Shown: positions 8,571-17,410, counted from the stretch's first letter. The stretch: DNA of 64,000 nt from Bacteroidales bacterium F22 (GCA_029541985.1 CP095414.1:1488001-1552000), one strand, 5' to 3'. The notes: a model not told the origin generated them from the sequence alone. A program made the numbers and translations.

Positions 8571-10004
8571 TTATGCCTTTTTTAATAAGCTTATAATGTC
8601 GCGTAATTCTACTGATTTGGACAAGTAAGAAATACAAAGGTAAATAGAAGAACCTACAAAAAAACCGAAAATCAGTTGTTCTACGTTATTATACGCAAAA
8701 GTATTCATCACTACAATTGAAAAATACATTACCAAACTAGAAAATAAAACAGGAAATAAATCTTTCATTTGCATAAAGAAGCCTACCTCTATAAGTTTAC
8801 CAGTATAATAAGTATTCACAAATAACGCTATCAGTGAATTAACTACTTGCCCTATACACAATGCTACTATACCAAAAGGTAAAGTCGAAAATAAAATAAC
8901 TGTTGTCAGAATTTTTTTGTATACCTCTAAACGAAGAAACAGATCAGAACGTCCTTTAACCTGTAATAAATTCAGATTGATGGCATGAATAGGATACCAC
9001 ATCATTGAGCAACATAATATTTGCAAGAGTAAAATACTATCTTCCCATTTGTCAGTTAATAACAATCGTACTAGAGGATCAGCCAATGCTGTTAATCCAA
9101 CCATTAGAGGGAAAATAATAAAAGCGGATAGACGTAGTAGTTTACGGTAATTATTGCGTAACCTTTCTTCATCATCTTGCATTTCACTCAATATGGGGTA
9201 AGTAACACGCTGAATAATGGTTGTAATGGAACTAGCAGGGTATACCGACAAATCTTTACCTTTCGAATAGAATCCCAATAATTGGCTGGAATACAACTTA
9301 CCTATTACAATCAGATAAATATTTTTATATATAGTATCAAGTAATCCAGATGCTAATAATTTAGATCCAAAGCCAAATAATGATTTGAAAGATTTCTTAC
9401 TAAATCTACCTTTGGGTTTCCAACCAACAAGTATCCAAAAGAGAACTGACCTTAGAAATGCAGCTATAACAACTTGCCAAGCTAATGCCCATGCTCCAAA
9501 GCCTTCTGAAGCTAGATAAATAGCTATTCCACCAGAAATTATAACCGAAAACAAGGAGACATAGGTCTGTGTTTTAAAATCAATCTTAATGGTCAGAATT
9601 GCTTGTTGCACGATACATAAAGAATTAAACACAACGCTTAATCCAATTAATTTCGTTATCGAAGCTAACAATGGTATATTATAGAAACTGGCTATTAAGG
9701 GAGCTCCCAAATAAAGCAATCCATAGAATATAACTCCTACTGCTATATTGAAAAGAAATGTAGTTGTGTAATCATTCTCATCTCTATCTAATTTACGTAT
9801 TAGTGCATTAGAAAATCCACTATTGACGAAAGTCTGAGAGATGCCTATAAATATAGTTAACATTGCTATGATTCCATAATCACTAGGAAGCAATAGACGT
9901 GCTAATATTATTTGGATGATAAATTGGACACCTTGAGCAGAAAACCGCTCAATAGCACTCCACTTCATTCCATTCACCGCTTTTTGTTTGAGAGATTCTG
10001 ACAT
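8571..10004 (-). CDS. Wzx-type lipopolysaccharide/capsule flippase (MOP superfamily)
   Basis: About 477 residues with 12 or more hydrophobic segments. The start MSESLKQKAVNGMKWSAIERFSAQGVQFI followed by ILARLLLPSDYGIIAMLTIF is the classic opening of the polysaccharide-transport group of the MOP exporter superfamily. Other family marks are FVNSGFSNALIRK and GFGSKLLASGLL. It would move undecaprenyl-linked repeat units across the inner membrane for the neighbouring polymerase. The chosen ATG skips four extra residues of an upstream alternative start. About 110 bases separate it from the GT56 gene downstream; this stretch holds no recognisable gene. Confidence 0.92.
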   Translation of the reverse strand: MSESLKQKAVNGMKWSAIERFSAQGVQFIIQIILARLLLPSDYGIIAMLTIFIGISQTFVNSGFSNALIRKLDRDENDYTTTFLFNIAVGVIFYGLLYLGAPLIASFYNIPLLASITKLIGLSVVFNSLCIVQQAILTIKIDFKTQTYVSLFSVIISGGIAIYLASEGFGAWALAWQVVIAAFLRSVLFWILVGWKPKGRFSKKSFKSLFGFGSKLLASGLLDTIYKNIYLIVIGKLYSSQLLGFYSKGKDLSVYPASSITTIIQRVTYPILSEMQDDEERLRNNYRKLLRLSAFIIFPLMVGLTALADPLVRLLLTDKWEDSILLLQILCCSMMWYPIHAINLNLLQVKGRSDLFLRLEVYKKILTTVILFSTLPFGIVALCIGQVVNSLIALFVNTYYTGKLIEVGFFMQMKDLFPVLFSSLVMYFSIVVMNTFAYNNVEQLIFGFFVGSSIYLCISYLSKSVELRDIISLLKKA

Positions 10005-10114
10005 ATTTATTATCAATAATCCATGCTTGTAATTCTATTGAATCAAGTATTTGTTATATTTAGCCTAGTGAGACTAGACAATTGCCCAATGTAAAAATAT
10101 AGAGAATAATTTTT

Positions 10115-11116
10115 TCAGTTTAAGAAATCAGTCTTATCCCCCCATAGCCTTTTAAATGGTTCTAACTCCATCTCTTCTTTAAAGTCTAATAAGAGTCTGT
10201 TAAAACTATATTGAGGATTATACCCCAGTTCCATCTTGGCCTTTGTTATATCCAAAACAAATTGAGGAGAAGATGGTTTGTCAGAACAATAAATTATTTT
10301 AGACTTCTTTTCATTTTTAAAAACTTCAGCAATTTCTAGAATTTGATTTTCTATTGATATTGGCTTCCCACAACCTACGTTATAAACTCCACCATCTAAT
10401 TTACTTAAAATACATTTTTCAACTATTTGAACAAAATCCTTGATATAGACCATTTCTTTTTTTGAATCTGGATTACCCCATATTTCTAAAGTATTCCCTT
10501 TAATCGCTTGGTCTATTATATATCTATAGCCCATCCACTTTTGCTTACCATCTACATAGTAAAAGGGATTTGGTTGATATACGTAAATTGTTGGAAGCCT
10601 CAGAATAAATCGCTTTATACCATATTTAAAGAAATAATGTTCAATTAAATTAACCGCAGTATTTTTAGATATAGAATAAACGGAATGATCAGTAGACAAA
10701 GGAAATTTTCTTTCTACGTCATCTTTAATGGGTTTGGTGGTACCAAATTTATAAAGGATATCAGCAATAGATTGTGTGAAAATAATCTTTTTACACTCAC
10801 AAGATCTTGTGTATTCAAGAATATTCAAGGTACCAATAATAATTGAATTAATATATTCATAAGGCTCATAGTTAGACATTCTTGCTGGCATTGCCCCTGC
10901 AAAATGAAGTACAGCATCAACATCTTTAGGTAAAATATCTAAAGATTCTTTTACTTTTATATCCACAGAATAGTATGGAATATTATATTCCAAAAAGAAG
11001 CCATTGTCGTTTTTCCGATGTCCAACCGCTATAACATCATATCCTCTATTTTTCAATTCGACAGAGGTATATACTCCAACTGAACCTGTAGCGCCAAAAA
11101 TAATGATTTTTCCCAT
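10115..11116 (-). CDS. NAD-dependent nucleotide-sugar epimerase/dehydratase (extended SDR)
   Basis: A 333-residue extended short-chain dehydrogenase. The dinucleotide site is IIFGATGSVGVYTSVELKNRG at residues 4-24. An active-site helix VYSISKNTAVNLIEHYF carries a YxxxK-like arrangement (Tyr-Ser-Ile-Ser-Lys), and VYNVGCGKPISI marks the substrate-binding end. Substrate is unknown. Together with rmlA, the DegT aminotransferase and the ATP-grasp enzyme it probably forms or tailors a dTDP-linked amino sugar. It could instead act as a 4-epimerase or 4-reductase. The gene is AT-rich like the transferases downstream. Confidence 0.85.
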   Translation of the reverse strand: MGKIIIFGATGSVGVYTSVELKNRGYDVIAVGHRKNDNGFFLEYNIPYYSVDIKVKESLDILPKDVDAVLHFAGAMPARMSNYEPYEYINSIIIGTLNILEYTRSCECKKIIFTQSIADILYKFGTTKPIKDDVERKFPLSTDHSVYSISKNTAVNLIEHYFFKYGIKRFILRLPTIYVYQPNPFYYVDGKQKWMGYRYIIDQAIKGNTLEIWGNPDSKKEMVYIKDFVQIVEKCILSKLDGGVYNVGCGKPISIENQILEIAEVFKNEKKSKIIYCSDKPSSPQFVLDITKAKMELGYNPQYSFNRLLLDFKEEMELEPFKRLWGDKTDFLN

Positions 11117-11153
11117 TAGTATTTATATTTTATAAAACGACCTTATAGTAATT

Positions 11154-12356
11154 TTAAATAGTTTTTACTGAAAGCCAATCATCAAGATTAACTAAGGCTT
11201 TTTCCAATTCTATTTCTGTTTCAAATCTAAGGACAAGTGTTCCTATTGCATCATTAGCTCCCTTAAAATCGTGAATACTATCACCTCTACTCACCCATAA
11301 ATCAGTCTCATATACGTTCTTTCTGATTTTTTTTGCAATATAAAGAGATGAAAATTTAGCTTCCTTATCTGAATGCAAAATTACCTCTGCCCAATATCCA
11401 TTATAAATAGGTTCACTTATTGGTGTTAACTCCTCTCCTACTGCTGCCTTTATTGAATATTCTATTATATTAAATCCAGTAGAAAGGTGAACCATTTCAG
11501 AAAGGCGATTACCTCCTCCTCGAGGAGAGACTTCCATTATATAAGCCTTACCATCTTGCCCTTCTCTAACTTCAATATTATATATAGACGTACCAAGATT
11601 TAATAATTTCACTAGTCTTTGTAACTCTCTTTTTAATTCTTCCTGGTTAGAACTACTTATAGAAGATGGCCACGAATAAGCTGCTGGAGTAAACGGATTT
11701 GCGACTTTACAATCAAATCGCTGATTTGAGAAAGTAACAAATTCTAAGTGATTATTAATAGAGAAACTATCTGAATCTGATGAATAACCTTTTTGTTCTA
11801 TAAATTCTTCAATAATAAATTCCCCTGAAAGAGATTTTTCTATTGCAAATTTTATAGCTAAATCTAACTTCTCTCTTTTTTCTACTTTCGTGACTCCTTT
11901 ACTTCCTGCTGAATCTGTTGGCTTAACAATGACTGGCCAACTAAATTCACTAGCTGATGCTTTTGCTTCTTCAATATTGTTGTATCCTTTTGCTCGAGGT
12001 ACATTAAATCCATTTTCAGCTAAGAATTGTCTAAATAGTTTTTTGTTCTGCAATATTTTAGCAGATTCGTAGGGTACTCCTGGCAATCCTAATTGCTCGG
12101 CTACATAAGCTGCAGTCAAGACACCTGGGTCTACAGCAAAAGACATAATTCCATCAATATTTAATTGCTTTGCTAGTGCTAAGATTTTATCTTTATCTAA
12201 AATACTTACATTATGATATTCGTCAGAATATTTATGAGCAATATTATCAGGAATATAATCGCACGTAATTACATAATACCCTAGCTTATGTGCGGACTTA
12301 ATCACTGGGATTAGATAGTTTAATCCCCCTAATAATAGAAGTTTCTTTTGTTTCAT
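11154..12356 (-). CDS. ATP-grasp ligase (carboxylate-amine ligase type), capsule locus
   Basis: About 400 residues. An N-terminal Rossmann-like domain (KKLLLLGGLNYLIPVI) is followed by an ATP-grasp fold. The ATP site is seen in FSWPVIVKPTDSAGSKGVTKV (residues near 150) and the metal/phosphate residues in YNIEVREGQDGKAYIMEVSPRGGGNRLSE. I chose the ATG one base after the aminotransferase stop because an earlier in-frame start would overlap it. The family joins a carboxyl group to an amine using ATP. Directly behind a sugar aminotransferase, attaching an amino acid or similar acid to the new sugar amine is a reasonable inference, but no substrate can be read. Confidence 0.85.
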   Translation of the reverse strand: MKQKKLLLLGGLNYLIPVIKSAHKLGYYVITCDYIPDNIAHKYSDEYHNVSILDKDKILALAKQLNIDGIMSFAVDPGVLTAAYVAEQLGLPGVPYESAKILQNKKLFRQFLAENGFNVPRAKGYNNIEEAKASASEFSWPVIVKPTDSAGSKGVTKVEKREKLDLAIKFAIEKSLSGEFIIEEFIEQKGYSSDSDSFSINNHLEFVTFSNQRFDCKVANPFTPAAYSWPSSISSSNQEELKRELQRLVKLLNLGTSIYNIEVREGQDGKAYIMEVSPRGGGNRLSEMVHLSTGFNIIEYSIKAAVGEELTPISEPIYNGYWAEVILHSDKEAKFSSLYIAKKIRKNVYETDLWVSRGDSIHDFKGANDAIGTLVLRFETEIELEKALVNLDDWLSVKTI

Positions 12357-12357
12357 C

Positions 12358-13467
12358 TTATCGTATAATAGCATTAATAACGCTTGTCACACTCTCACTT
12401 CCTAAATCTTTATACATCGGCAAGCAAATTACCTGATCAGCTTTTTGAGTAGCAACGGGTAAGTTACTTGGTGCTGCTGAGGGTAAGCTCTTATAAGTAG
12501 AGAATGTACTTATCAACGGATAGAAATAACGTCGTCCAAATACATTTTTCTCTTGCATCTTATAATAAAGTTCATCACGTGACATACCGAATTTCTCTTT
12601 ATCAACAAAGATAGGGAAATAGGCATAGTTGTGATCTACTCCCTCGATATCTTCGAAGAAAGTGATGCCTTCTACTCCTCGCAAGGCTTCTCTATATTGG
12701 TCAGCAACTTGTTTACGCCAAGCGATGGCTTCATCGACTTGTTTTAAGTTGAGCAAACCATAGGCTGCACGGACTTCATCCATCTTGGCATTGATGCCTG
12801 GAGCGACAATAGTGGTTTCGCCAGAAAAACCGAAGTTTTTAATATAATCAATGCGTTTCTTGGTCTTTTCGTCTTTCATCACTAAAGCACCCCCTTCTAT
12901 GGTGTTGTAGACTTTAGTGGCATGAAAACTGAGGGTGGACATATCACCGGCTTCTAAGATTGATTTTCCATTGACGTTTACCCCAAAAGCATGGGCAGCA
13001 TCATAGATTACTTTTAGACCGTATTTGTCTGCTATTTCTTGTATTGCTTCTGTATCGCAAGGTTGCCCATAGACATGGACAGGCATGATAGCTGTAGTCC
13101 TAGAAGTAATGGCTGCCTCTATCTTTGTTGGATCTAGATTGCATGTTATGGGATCGATATCGACAAAGACGGGTTTGATTCCATTCCACCATAAGGAGTG
13201 GGTCGTAGCTACAAAACTGTAAGGTGTCGTGATGACTTCTCCTGTAATCCGCTCTGCTTGGAGAGCAGCGATGAGTGGAAGGGTTCCATTAGTGAATAGA
13301 CTAATATAAGGAACCTTGAGATATGCTGCTAATGCCTTTTCTAGTTCTTGGTGGAAATGCCCATTGTTTGTGAGCCATTTGCTATCCCAAATTTCTTTTA
13401 AATAAGGAATAAAATCATCCAATTCAGGAAGCAGTGGTGAGGTCACCAAAATCTTTTTATTATCCAT
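12358..13467 (-). CDS. DegT/DnrJ/EryC1/StrS family PLP-dependent sugar aminotransferase
   Basis: A 369-residue fold-type I aminotransferase that converts a keto-sugar nucleotide to an amino sugar. The PLP-binding Asp is in VIYDAAHAFGV, and the Schiff-base lysine in SFHATKVYNTIEGGALV (about residues 180-195). A FGFSGETTIVAPGINAKMDEVRAAYG stretch corresponds to the substrate/dimer loop of the family. It resembles the VioA/FdtB branch acting on dTDP-4-keto- or 3-keto-6-deoxyhexoses, which fits the dTDP-glucose supplied by rmlA just upstream (17 bases apart). A dTDP-glucose dehydratase (rmlB) is not in the window. The exact regiochemistry cannot be decided. Confidence 0.9.
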   Translation of the reverse strand: MDNKKILVTSPLLPELDDFIPYLKEIWDSKWLTNNGHFHQELEKALAAYLKVPYISLFTNGTLPLIAALQAERITGEVITTPYSFVATTHSLWWNGIKPVFVDIDPITCNLDPTKIEAAITSRTTAIMPVHVYGQPCDTEAIQEIADKYGLKVIYDAAHAFGVNVNGKSILEAGDMSTLSFHATKVYNTIEGGALVMKDEKTKKRIDYIKNFGFSGETTIVAPGINAKMDEVRAAYGLLNLKQVDEAIAWRKQVADQYREALRGVEGITFFEDIEGVDHNYAYFPIFVDKEKFGMSRDELYYKMQEKNVFGRRYFYPLISTFSTYKSLPSAAPSNLPVATQKADQVICLPMYKDLGSESVTSVINAIIR

Positions 13468-13484
13468 AATTTGTCGTATTTAGA

Positions 13485-14366
13485 CTATTTCTTTTTCTTC
13501 AATAGGTTCATCAAATAGACTCCGTATTGATTCTTCAACATCGGTTTGGCTACTTTGATGAGTTGCTCATCATCTATCCATCCTGCATTATAGGCGATGG
13601 CTTCGAGACAAGCGACTTTCAACCCTTGACGCTTTTCTATCACTTCGATAAACGTACTTGCTTCACTCAATGAGTCGTGGGTACCGGTATCTAACCAAGC
13701 AAATCCTCGTCCTAGGACTTTGACATTCAGTTGATTTTGCTCTAGATATAGCTGATTGACCGTGGTGATTTCTAATTCTCCGCGGTTACTTGGTTTGATT
13801 TGTTTGGCTATGTGAACTACTGAGTTGGGATAAAAATACAATCCTACAACTGCATAGTTGGATTTAGGCTCAACAGGTTTCTCTTCTAGACTGAGTGCAT
13901 GACCTGACGCATCAAATCCAACCACTCCATAACGTTGAGGGTCTGAAACATAATAGCCAAAGACAGTCGCAGTTTGTTCTGTTTTGGCTTTATTGATTGC
14001 GTCACACAATTGCGGCCTAAAGCGGTCTCCATAGAAGATATTGTCTCCTAAAATCAAACAGACATCATCATCACCTATAAAGGTTTCGCCTATGATGAAG
14101 GCTTGGGCTAAACCATCTGGTGAGGGTTGCTCTGCATAACTCAGATTAATCCCAAATTGAGTGCCATCTCCTAAGAGACGACGAAAACCGGGAAGGTCTT
14201 CGGGAGTAGATATGATAAGTATTTCTCTGATACCTGCTAACATCAAGACAGATAAGGGATAATAAATCATGGGTTTATCATAAACAGGTAGGAGTTGTTT
14301 ACTGACTCCTTTTGTTATAGGATATAAGCGGGTACCTGAACCGCCAGCTAATATTATGCCTTTCAT
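13485..14366 (-). CDS. rmlA: Glucose-1-phosphate thymidylyltransferase
   Basis: A 293-residue nucleotidyltransferase making dTDP-glucose from dTTP and glucose-1-phosphate. It has the signature [37 protein letters not shown] at the N terminus, [11 protein letters not shown] around residue 107, [19 protein letters not shown], and [13 protein letters not shown]. Length and motifs match RmlA/RfbA. It is the first gene of the minus-strand capsule operon. No upxY (NusG-like antiterminator) gene precedes it in the roughly 370 bases to the divergent lipoprotein gene. The leader carries a perfect inverted repeat. Confidence 0.96.
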   Translation of the reverse strand: MKGIILAGGSGTRLYPITKGVSKQLLPVYDKPMIYYPLSVLMLAGIREILIISTPEDLPGFRRLLGDGTQFGINLSYAEQPSPDGLAQAFIIGETFIGDDDVCLILGDNIFYGDRFRPQLCDAINKAKTEQTATVFGYYVSDPQRYGVVGFDASGHALSLEEKPVEPKSNYAVVGLYFYPNSVVHIAKQIKPSNRGELEITTVNQLYLEQNQLNVKVLGRGFAWLDTGTHDSLSEASTFIEVIEKRQGLKVACLEAIAYNAGWIDDEQLIKVAKPMLKNQYGVYLMNLLKKKK

Positions 14367-14413
14367 CTTTGATCGCTTTAATTTTGACTTTTACTTTCGA
14401 CCACACGAAAAGT

Positions 14414-14436
14414 CCTTACATTATATACATGTAAGG
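14414..14436 (-). promoter_or_regulatory. Inverted repeat in the rmlA leader
   Basis: A perfect 8-bp inverted repeat (CCTTACAT and ATGTAAGG) with a 7-base spacer, about 50 bases upstream of the rmlA start and inside the predicted untranslated leader. It has no adjacent T-run, so it is not a typical terminator. It could be an operator or an RNA hairpin. Confidence 0.5.
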
Positions 14437-14505
14437 TGTCTGTTATGTCATTTTTCATCCCTCATTAAATCCATAAAAAGGGAAACGTTTTTTTTACCGT
14501 GCCGA

Positions 14506-14513
14506 CAAAGGTA
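14506..14513 (-). promoter_or_regulatory. Predicted -7 promoter element for the capsule operon
   Basis: On the minus strand this reads TACCTTTG, a full match to the Bacteroidota -7 consensus TAnnTTTG. No well-spaced TTTG -33 box is seen; the nearest TTG is about five bases too far. Transcription would start near 14499, giving a leader of about 130 bases before rmlA. Confidence 0.5.
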
Positions 14514-14737
14514 AGTTTTCTAATAGGATTAAAAAAACAATCATAAGCCTTTTTTAGTATGGGATATCGATATAATGAAGATAGATTGCACTTTATTATT
14601 TTAAAGGTTTGCTTTCAATATGCTTTTTATTAAGTTCTTTAGCTCTCTTTCGTTAAATATATTAGCTATTCTAGTGTTAATTTAAAACATTTTTCGTACT
14701 TTCACGCGCTAATTCTAACGATTTAATTATTTTATTT

Positions 14738-16246
14738 ATGAGAAACTTATTTTTAACTTTCACAGTTCTTGCTTTAGCTCTCGGATTCTCGGGTTGTTCG
14801 GATGATGAGGGGGAGACGCCGATATCTATCACGGTATCAAAAGAGGCGATCTCGCTTACAGCTACAGGAACTGCAGCGGCACTGGAGGTGCAAACAAATG
14901 GAGAGGTACTGCGCACAGTAATCCCTCCAACAGCAACTTGGCTTCATTCTACTGTCGAGGATAATATCATTGCTTTTGACGCTGATGAGAATACATCGCT
15001 TCAAGCTCGTTCGGCTGAAGTGAAAATCATGGTGGGCATCGCTCCTAATACGACTACACAAGCGGTCACTGTTTCGCAATTGGCGGGGGATCCGTTTCTT
15101 GTCGTGACGGGAACGTCTCCTGTAGTGTTTGAAGAGAATGCGGCGGAGGCTCAATTGACAGTTAGCACCAATCATGATGCTTGGACGGCAACGGTGACGA
15201 GTGCGGATTCGGATTGGTGCCTCGCTTCTGTAGCTGAGGGGGTATTGACTATCGCTGTGCAGGATTATGCCGTAGAGGCTATCCGTGAAGCGACAGTGAC
15301 CATTTCAGCTGGTAGCGGCGAGACTTTAGTGTCGAAGGATATCACAGTGTCTCAACAGGGCAAAGTGGGTGTCGTGGCAATCAACGTGCCTGCTTCATTT
15401 AGCGACAGCTATGTATATAAGGCATCTTTTGATGGACAGGTCGTGGCATGGATTTGTAAAGAGTATGTTGCTGAGGCGGATGCTCAACAGGTCGTGGCGT
15501 ATCCTTTCGTGGATGGCGTAATCAACCTTACAGCGGGCTTGGTACTCGCAGAGGATGCTGAGGCGGTATATCTCCAGGAGGGCGCACTAATCGCTTCGGG
15601 GGTGACGACGACTCAGGCGACTGTGGTGCCTTTGCTTCTTGAGGATAAACGTCCTGGTGGAGCACACAATTATAAGGTGGTGAAGATTGGCTCTTCGTTA
15701 TGGATGGCGGAGAATCTTCAGGCTAAGGTGTATGCGGATGGCTCTGCTATCGAGGCGTATACGGATAATGATGCGTGGAGTGACAATACTTCTGGGGCAT
15801 GGAAGGCGACTTCGGACGAGGCGGAGTTGTTGGCTATGGATGGCTTGTTCTACAATGGTTATGTATTGACTAATGAGGCGGGAATCGCTCCACAAGAGTG
15901 GACAGTGGCTTCCAAAGCGGATTATACAGCAGCTAAGTCTTTCTTGGGTACTGGTTACGGAACGAAGATGAAACTCAATAATGGTTGGATGGGATCGACT
16001 GCATCGAATCTTAGTGGATTCTCAGCTCCGGCTACGGGGTACTTTAGTACATCGACAGGCAACGAGGGTTCGGGTTCGGATATCTATTACTGGACGAGTT
16101 CTTCGGAGAGTGATTGGTTGACTCGCGAGGATGTCCCTGTGACTGTGCGTTTCAACCAGAGTAGCAGTGGCTTCATCACTTCGACTCATGCACAGGCTTT
16201 CGGCCATTGCATTCGTTGTGTGAAATCGTTAGTTGCGCCGGTATAA
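14738..16246 (+). CDS. Secreted lipoprotein with BACON-like domains and a C-terminal FISUMP domain
   Basis: A 502-residue lipoprotein. The signal peptide ends in a lipobox (GFSGC), and the mature N terminus Cys-Ser-Asp-Asp-Glu resembles the surface-export signal of Bacteroidota lipoproteins. Two beta-sandwich repeats of BACON type span about residues 28-118 and 119-207, each ending in a VSQ motif. The last about 180 residues form a FISUMP (Fibrobacter succinogenes major paralogous) domain: GSSLWMAENLQ near 317, EWTVASKADY, GFSAPATGYF, YYWTSSSES, and final CIRCVKS. The role of FISUMP is unknown; surface adhesion or glycan binding are guesses. It stands alone, divergent from rmlA. Confidence 0.88.
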   Translation: MRNLFLTFTVLALALGFSGCSDDEGETPISITVSKEAISLTATGTAAALEVQTNGEVLRTVIPPTATWLHSTVEDNIIAFDADENTSLQARSAEVKIMVGIAPNTTTQAVTVSQLAGDPFLVVTGTSPVVFEENAAEAQLTVSTNHDAWTATVTSADSDWCLASVAEGVLTIAVQDYAVEAIREATVTISAGSGETLVSKDITVSQQGKVGVVAINVPASFSDSYVYKASFDGQVVAWICKEYVAEADAQQVVAYPFVDGVINLTAGLVLAEDAEAVYLQEGALIASGVTTTQATVVPLLLEDKRPGGAHNYKVVKIGSSLWMAENLQAKVYADGSAIEAYTDNDAWSDNTSGAWKATSDEAELLAMDGLFYNGYVLTNEAGIAPQEWTVASKADYTAAKSFLGTGYGTKMKLNNGWMGSTASNLSGFSAPATGYFSTSTGNEGSGSDIYYWTSSSESDWLTREDVPVTVRFNQSSSGFITSTHAQAFGHCIRCVKSLVAPV

Positions 16247-16249
16247 CTC

Positions 16250-16265
16250 ATAGCGCTTGCGCTAT
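16250..16265. repeat. Short perfect hairpin after the FISUMP gene
   Basis: Seven-base inverted repeat ATAGCGC/GCGCTAT around a TT centre, three bases after the stop codon and just before the larger convergent hairpin. Function unknown; it may help protect or end the transcript. Confidence 0.4.
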
Positions 16266-16279
16266 AACTTTATAAACTG

Positions 16280-16320
16280 ATTAGCCCGTTACTTCACTTT
16301 CCAGTGAGTAACGGGCTAAT
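16280..16320. terminator. Hairpin between convergent transcripts
   Basis: A 14-bp perfect stem (ATTAGCCCGTTACT and its complement) extended by CACT/AGTG after one bulged base, with a TTCC loop. It sits between the stop codons of the plus-strand FISUMP gene and the minus-strand 42-residue gene. There is no clear T-run on either side, so it may be a weak or bidirectional terminator. Confidence 0.65.
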
Positions 16321-16359
16321 ACTGTCTCAAAACGTTTATTGTATAGTAACCTTAACCTT

Positions 16360-16488
16360 CTACGTAGGCCATCCACTTAACAGCGTGGCGGCTTTGGCAC
16401 CTGCTGCTCCTAGTAAGGCACTGAGTACTGCGATGGCTAAACGTAGCCATCCTTCCCATGTGTAATGGGGAAATTTTCCATCTGTCAT
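16360..16488 (-). CDS. 42-residue single-span membrane peptide (smalltalk-like position)
   Basis: A short open frame encoding 42 residues, starting MTDGKFPHYTWEGWLRLAIA and ending AATLLSGWPT. One hydrophobic helix (about residues 15-37, Ala/Leu rich) follows an aromatic N-terminal part. It lies 55 bases after the HU-like gene on the same strand. In many Bacteroides genomes a tiny hydrophobic 'smalltalk' protein follows an HU-family gene in the same way. The sequence is not an obvious match to the usual smalltalk start (a basic Lys-rich stretch), so the link rests on position, size and topology. Codon use looks natural and no other frame is open. Confidence 0.6.
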   Translation of the reverse strand: MTDGKFPHYTWEGWLRLAIAVLSALLGAAGAKAATLLSGWPT

Positions 16489-16543
16489 ATTCTTTAATTT
16501 TTAGGGTTACGCCCTATACGGGCTTACTACTTGTTGGGAGTGA

Positions 16544-17113
16544 CTAGCCTCCGATGGCTGAGTCGTCTCCAGTACCTCCGGTCGAACCGCTATCGTCACC
16601 GATGCCGCTATCGTCGCCGGTACCGCTGTCATCGCCTGAAGGGTTGCTGCCGCTATCACTAGCGTCGGGATCAACCACACCATTGTCTTCGAGAGAGGCT
16701 TCCATATCGGCAAGGGAACGGAAGGTGACTCCGTCATAGAACTTGGTCGTCTTCCCTGAGAACGAAGTACGGGTGTACTCGGGCATGAAACGAATCACCA
16801 GACGATTTATCTGTGAGGCGTTGACGTCTTCTTCTTTCTCTACCCCTTGCTCATTGGAATGGGCTATCACGGTGAATGTTCCGAAACCGTCTAACTTCAC
16901 GGAGTTGGAGTTGAGTAGATGGGTACGCATCGAACTCATCAGGTTGGTGATTACGGAGTGCACGTCTCCAGGAGATACGGCGGATACTTCGGTAATCTCA
17001 CTTGCAATGGTGGACAAATCTACGGTGTCCATCTTAATCAATCGAGGGTGAAAACGTTTCAGACCGTCTTTACTGGCGATTGAACTACGAACGGGTTTGA
17101 AAATTAATGCCAT
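16544..17113 (-). CDS. HU-like DNA-binding protein with acidic Gly/Ser/Asp repeat tail
   Basis: About 189 residues. Residues 1-130 read as the Bacteroidetes HU-like DNA-binding domain: MALIFKPVRSSI at the start, EVSAVSPGDVHSVITNLMSSM helix, then VKLDGFGTFTVIA, the HU 'GFGTF' core. The last about 45 residues are low complexity, with several copies of GDDSG-type units. Members of this family stand in front of a tiny membrane peptide and often an amidase gene; here only the peptide is present. The ATG I use follows a second upstream in-frame start by four codons. It is distinct from the classical 90-residue HU encoded near 48.5 kb. Confidence 0.85.
   Translation of the reverse strand: MALIFKPVRSSIASKDGLKRFHPRLIKMDTVDLSTIASEITEVSAVSPGDVHSVITNLMSSMRTHLLNSNSVKLDGFGTFTVIAHSNEQGVEKEEDVNASQINRLVIRFMPEYTRTSFSGKTTKFYDGVTFRSLADMEASLEDNGVVDPDASDSGSNPSGDDSGTGDDSGIGDDSGSTGGTGDDSAIGG
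16556..16665. repeat. Short coding repeats in the HU-like gene tail
   Basis: Imperfect units of about 12-18 bases encoding Gly-Asp-Asp-Ser-Gly variants are repeated along this stretch (CCGCTATCGTC-type words on the plus strand). They are in frame, so copy-number change would lengthen or shorten the tail without breaking the protein. Confidence 0.5.
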
Positions 17114-17216
17114 AAGTGTTGTCATTTTAAAGGATTAATAACTGGGGAAGGAGATTCGGGTCGTCGCTGTGATCACTTCATATTGCTCGAAGAGAACCTC
17201 GTTCCGATTGACAATG

Positions 17217-17224
17217 CAAATATA
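17217..17224 (-). promoter_or_regulatory. Predicted -7 element for the HU-like gene
   Basis: Reads TATATTTG on the minus strand, a full match to TAnnTTTG, about 104 bases before the start codon. No TTTG is found at the expected -33 distance, so confidence is moderate. Confidence 0.45.
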
Positions 17225-17410
17225 AAGGCCTTTTCTGAGACCTTTGTCGTTAATAGTCGTCAAGCGTCGTTATCCGTTTTTACCTGTCATTTTGAAAAAA
17301 AATTAGCTTTTGTTGGTTATTTTCTTGCATTATTATGACAAAATGCCGAACTTTAGGGCTCAATAATCGTTTATTCTCTAATTAGATAGTTAACCTTATA
17401 AAAAATAAAC

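Noticed and set aside
14367-14737. Invertible capsule promoter
   Set aside because: I looked for long inverted repeats flanking the -7 element and found only a local 8-bp dyad and a 10-bp palindrome (14564-14573).
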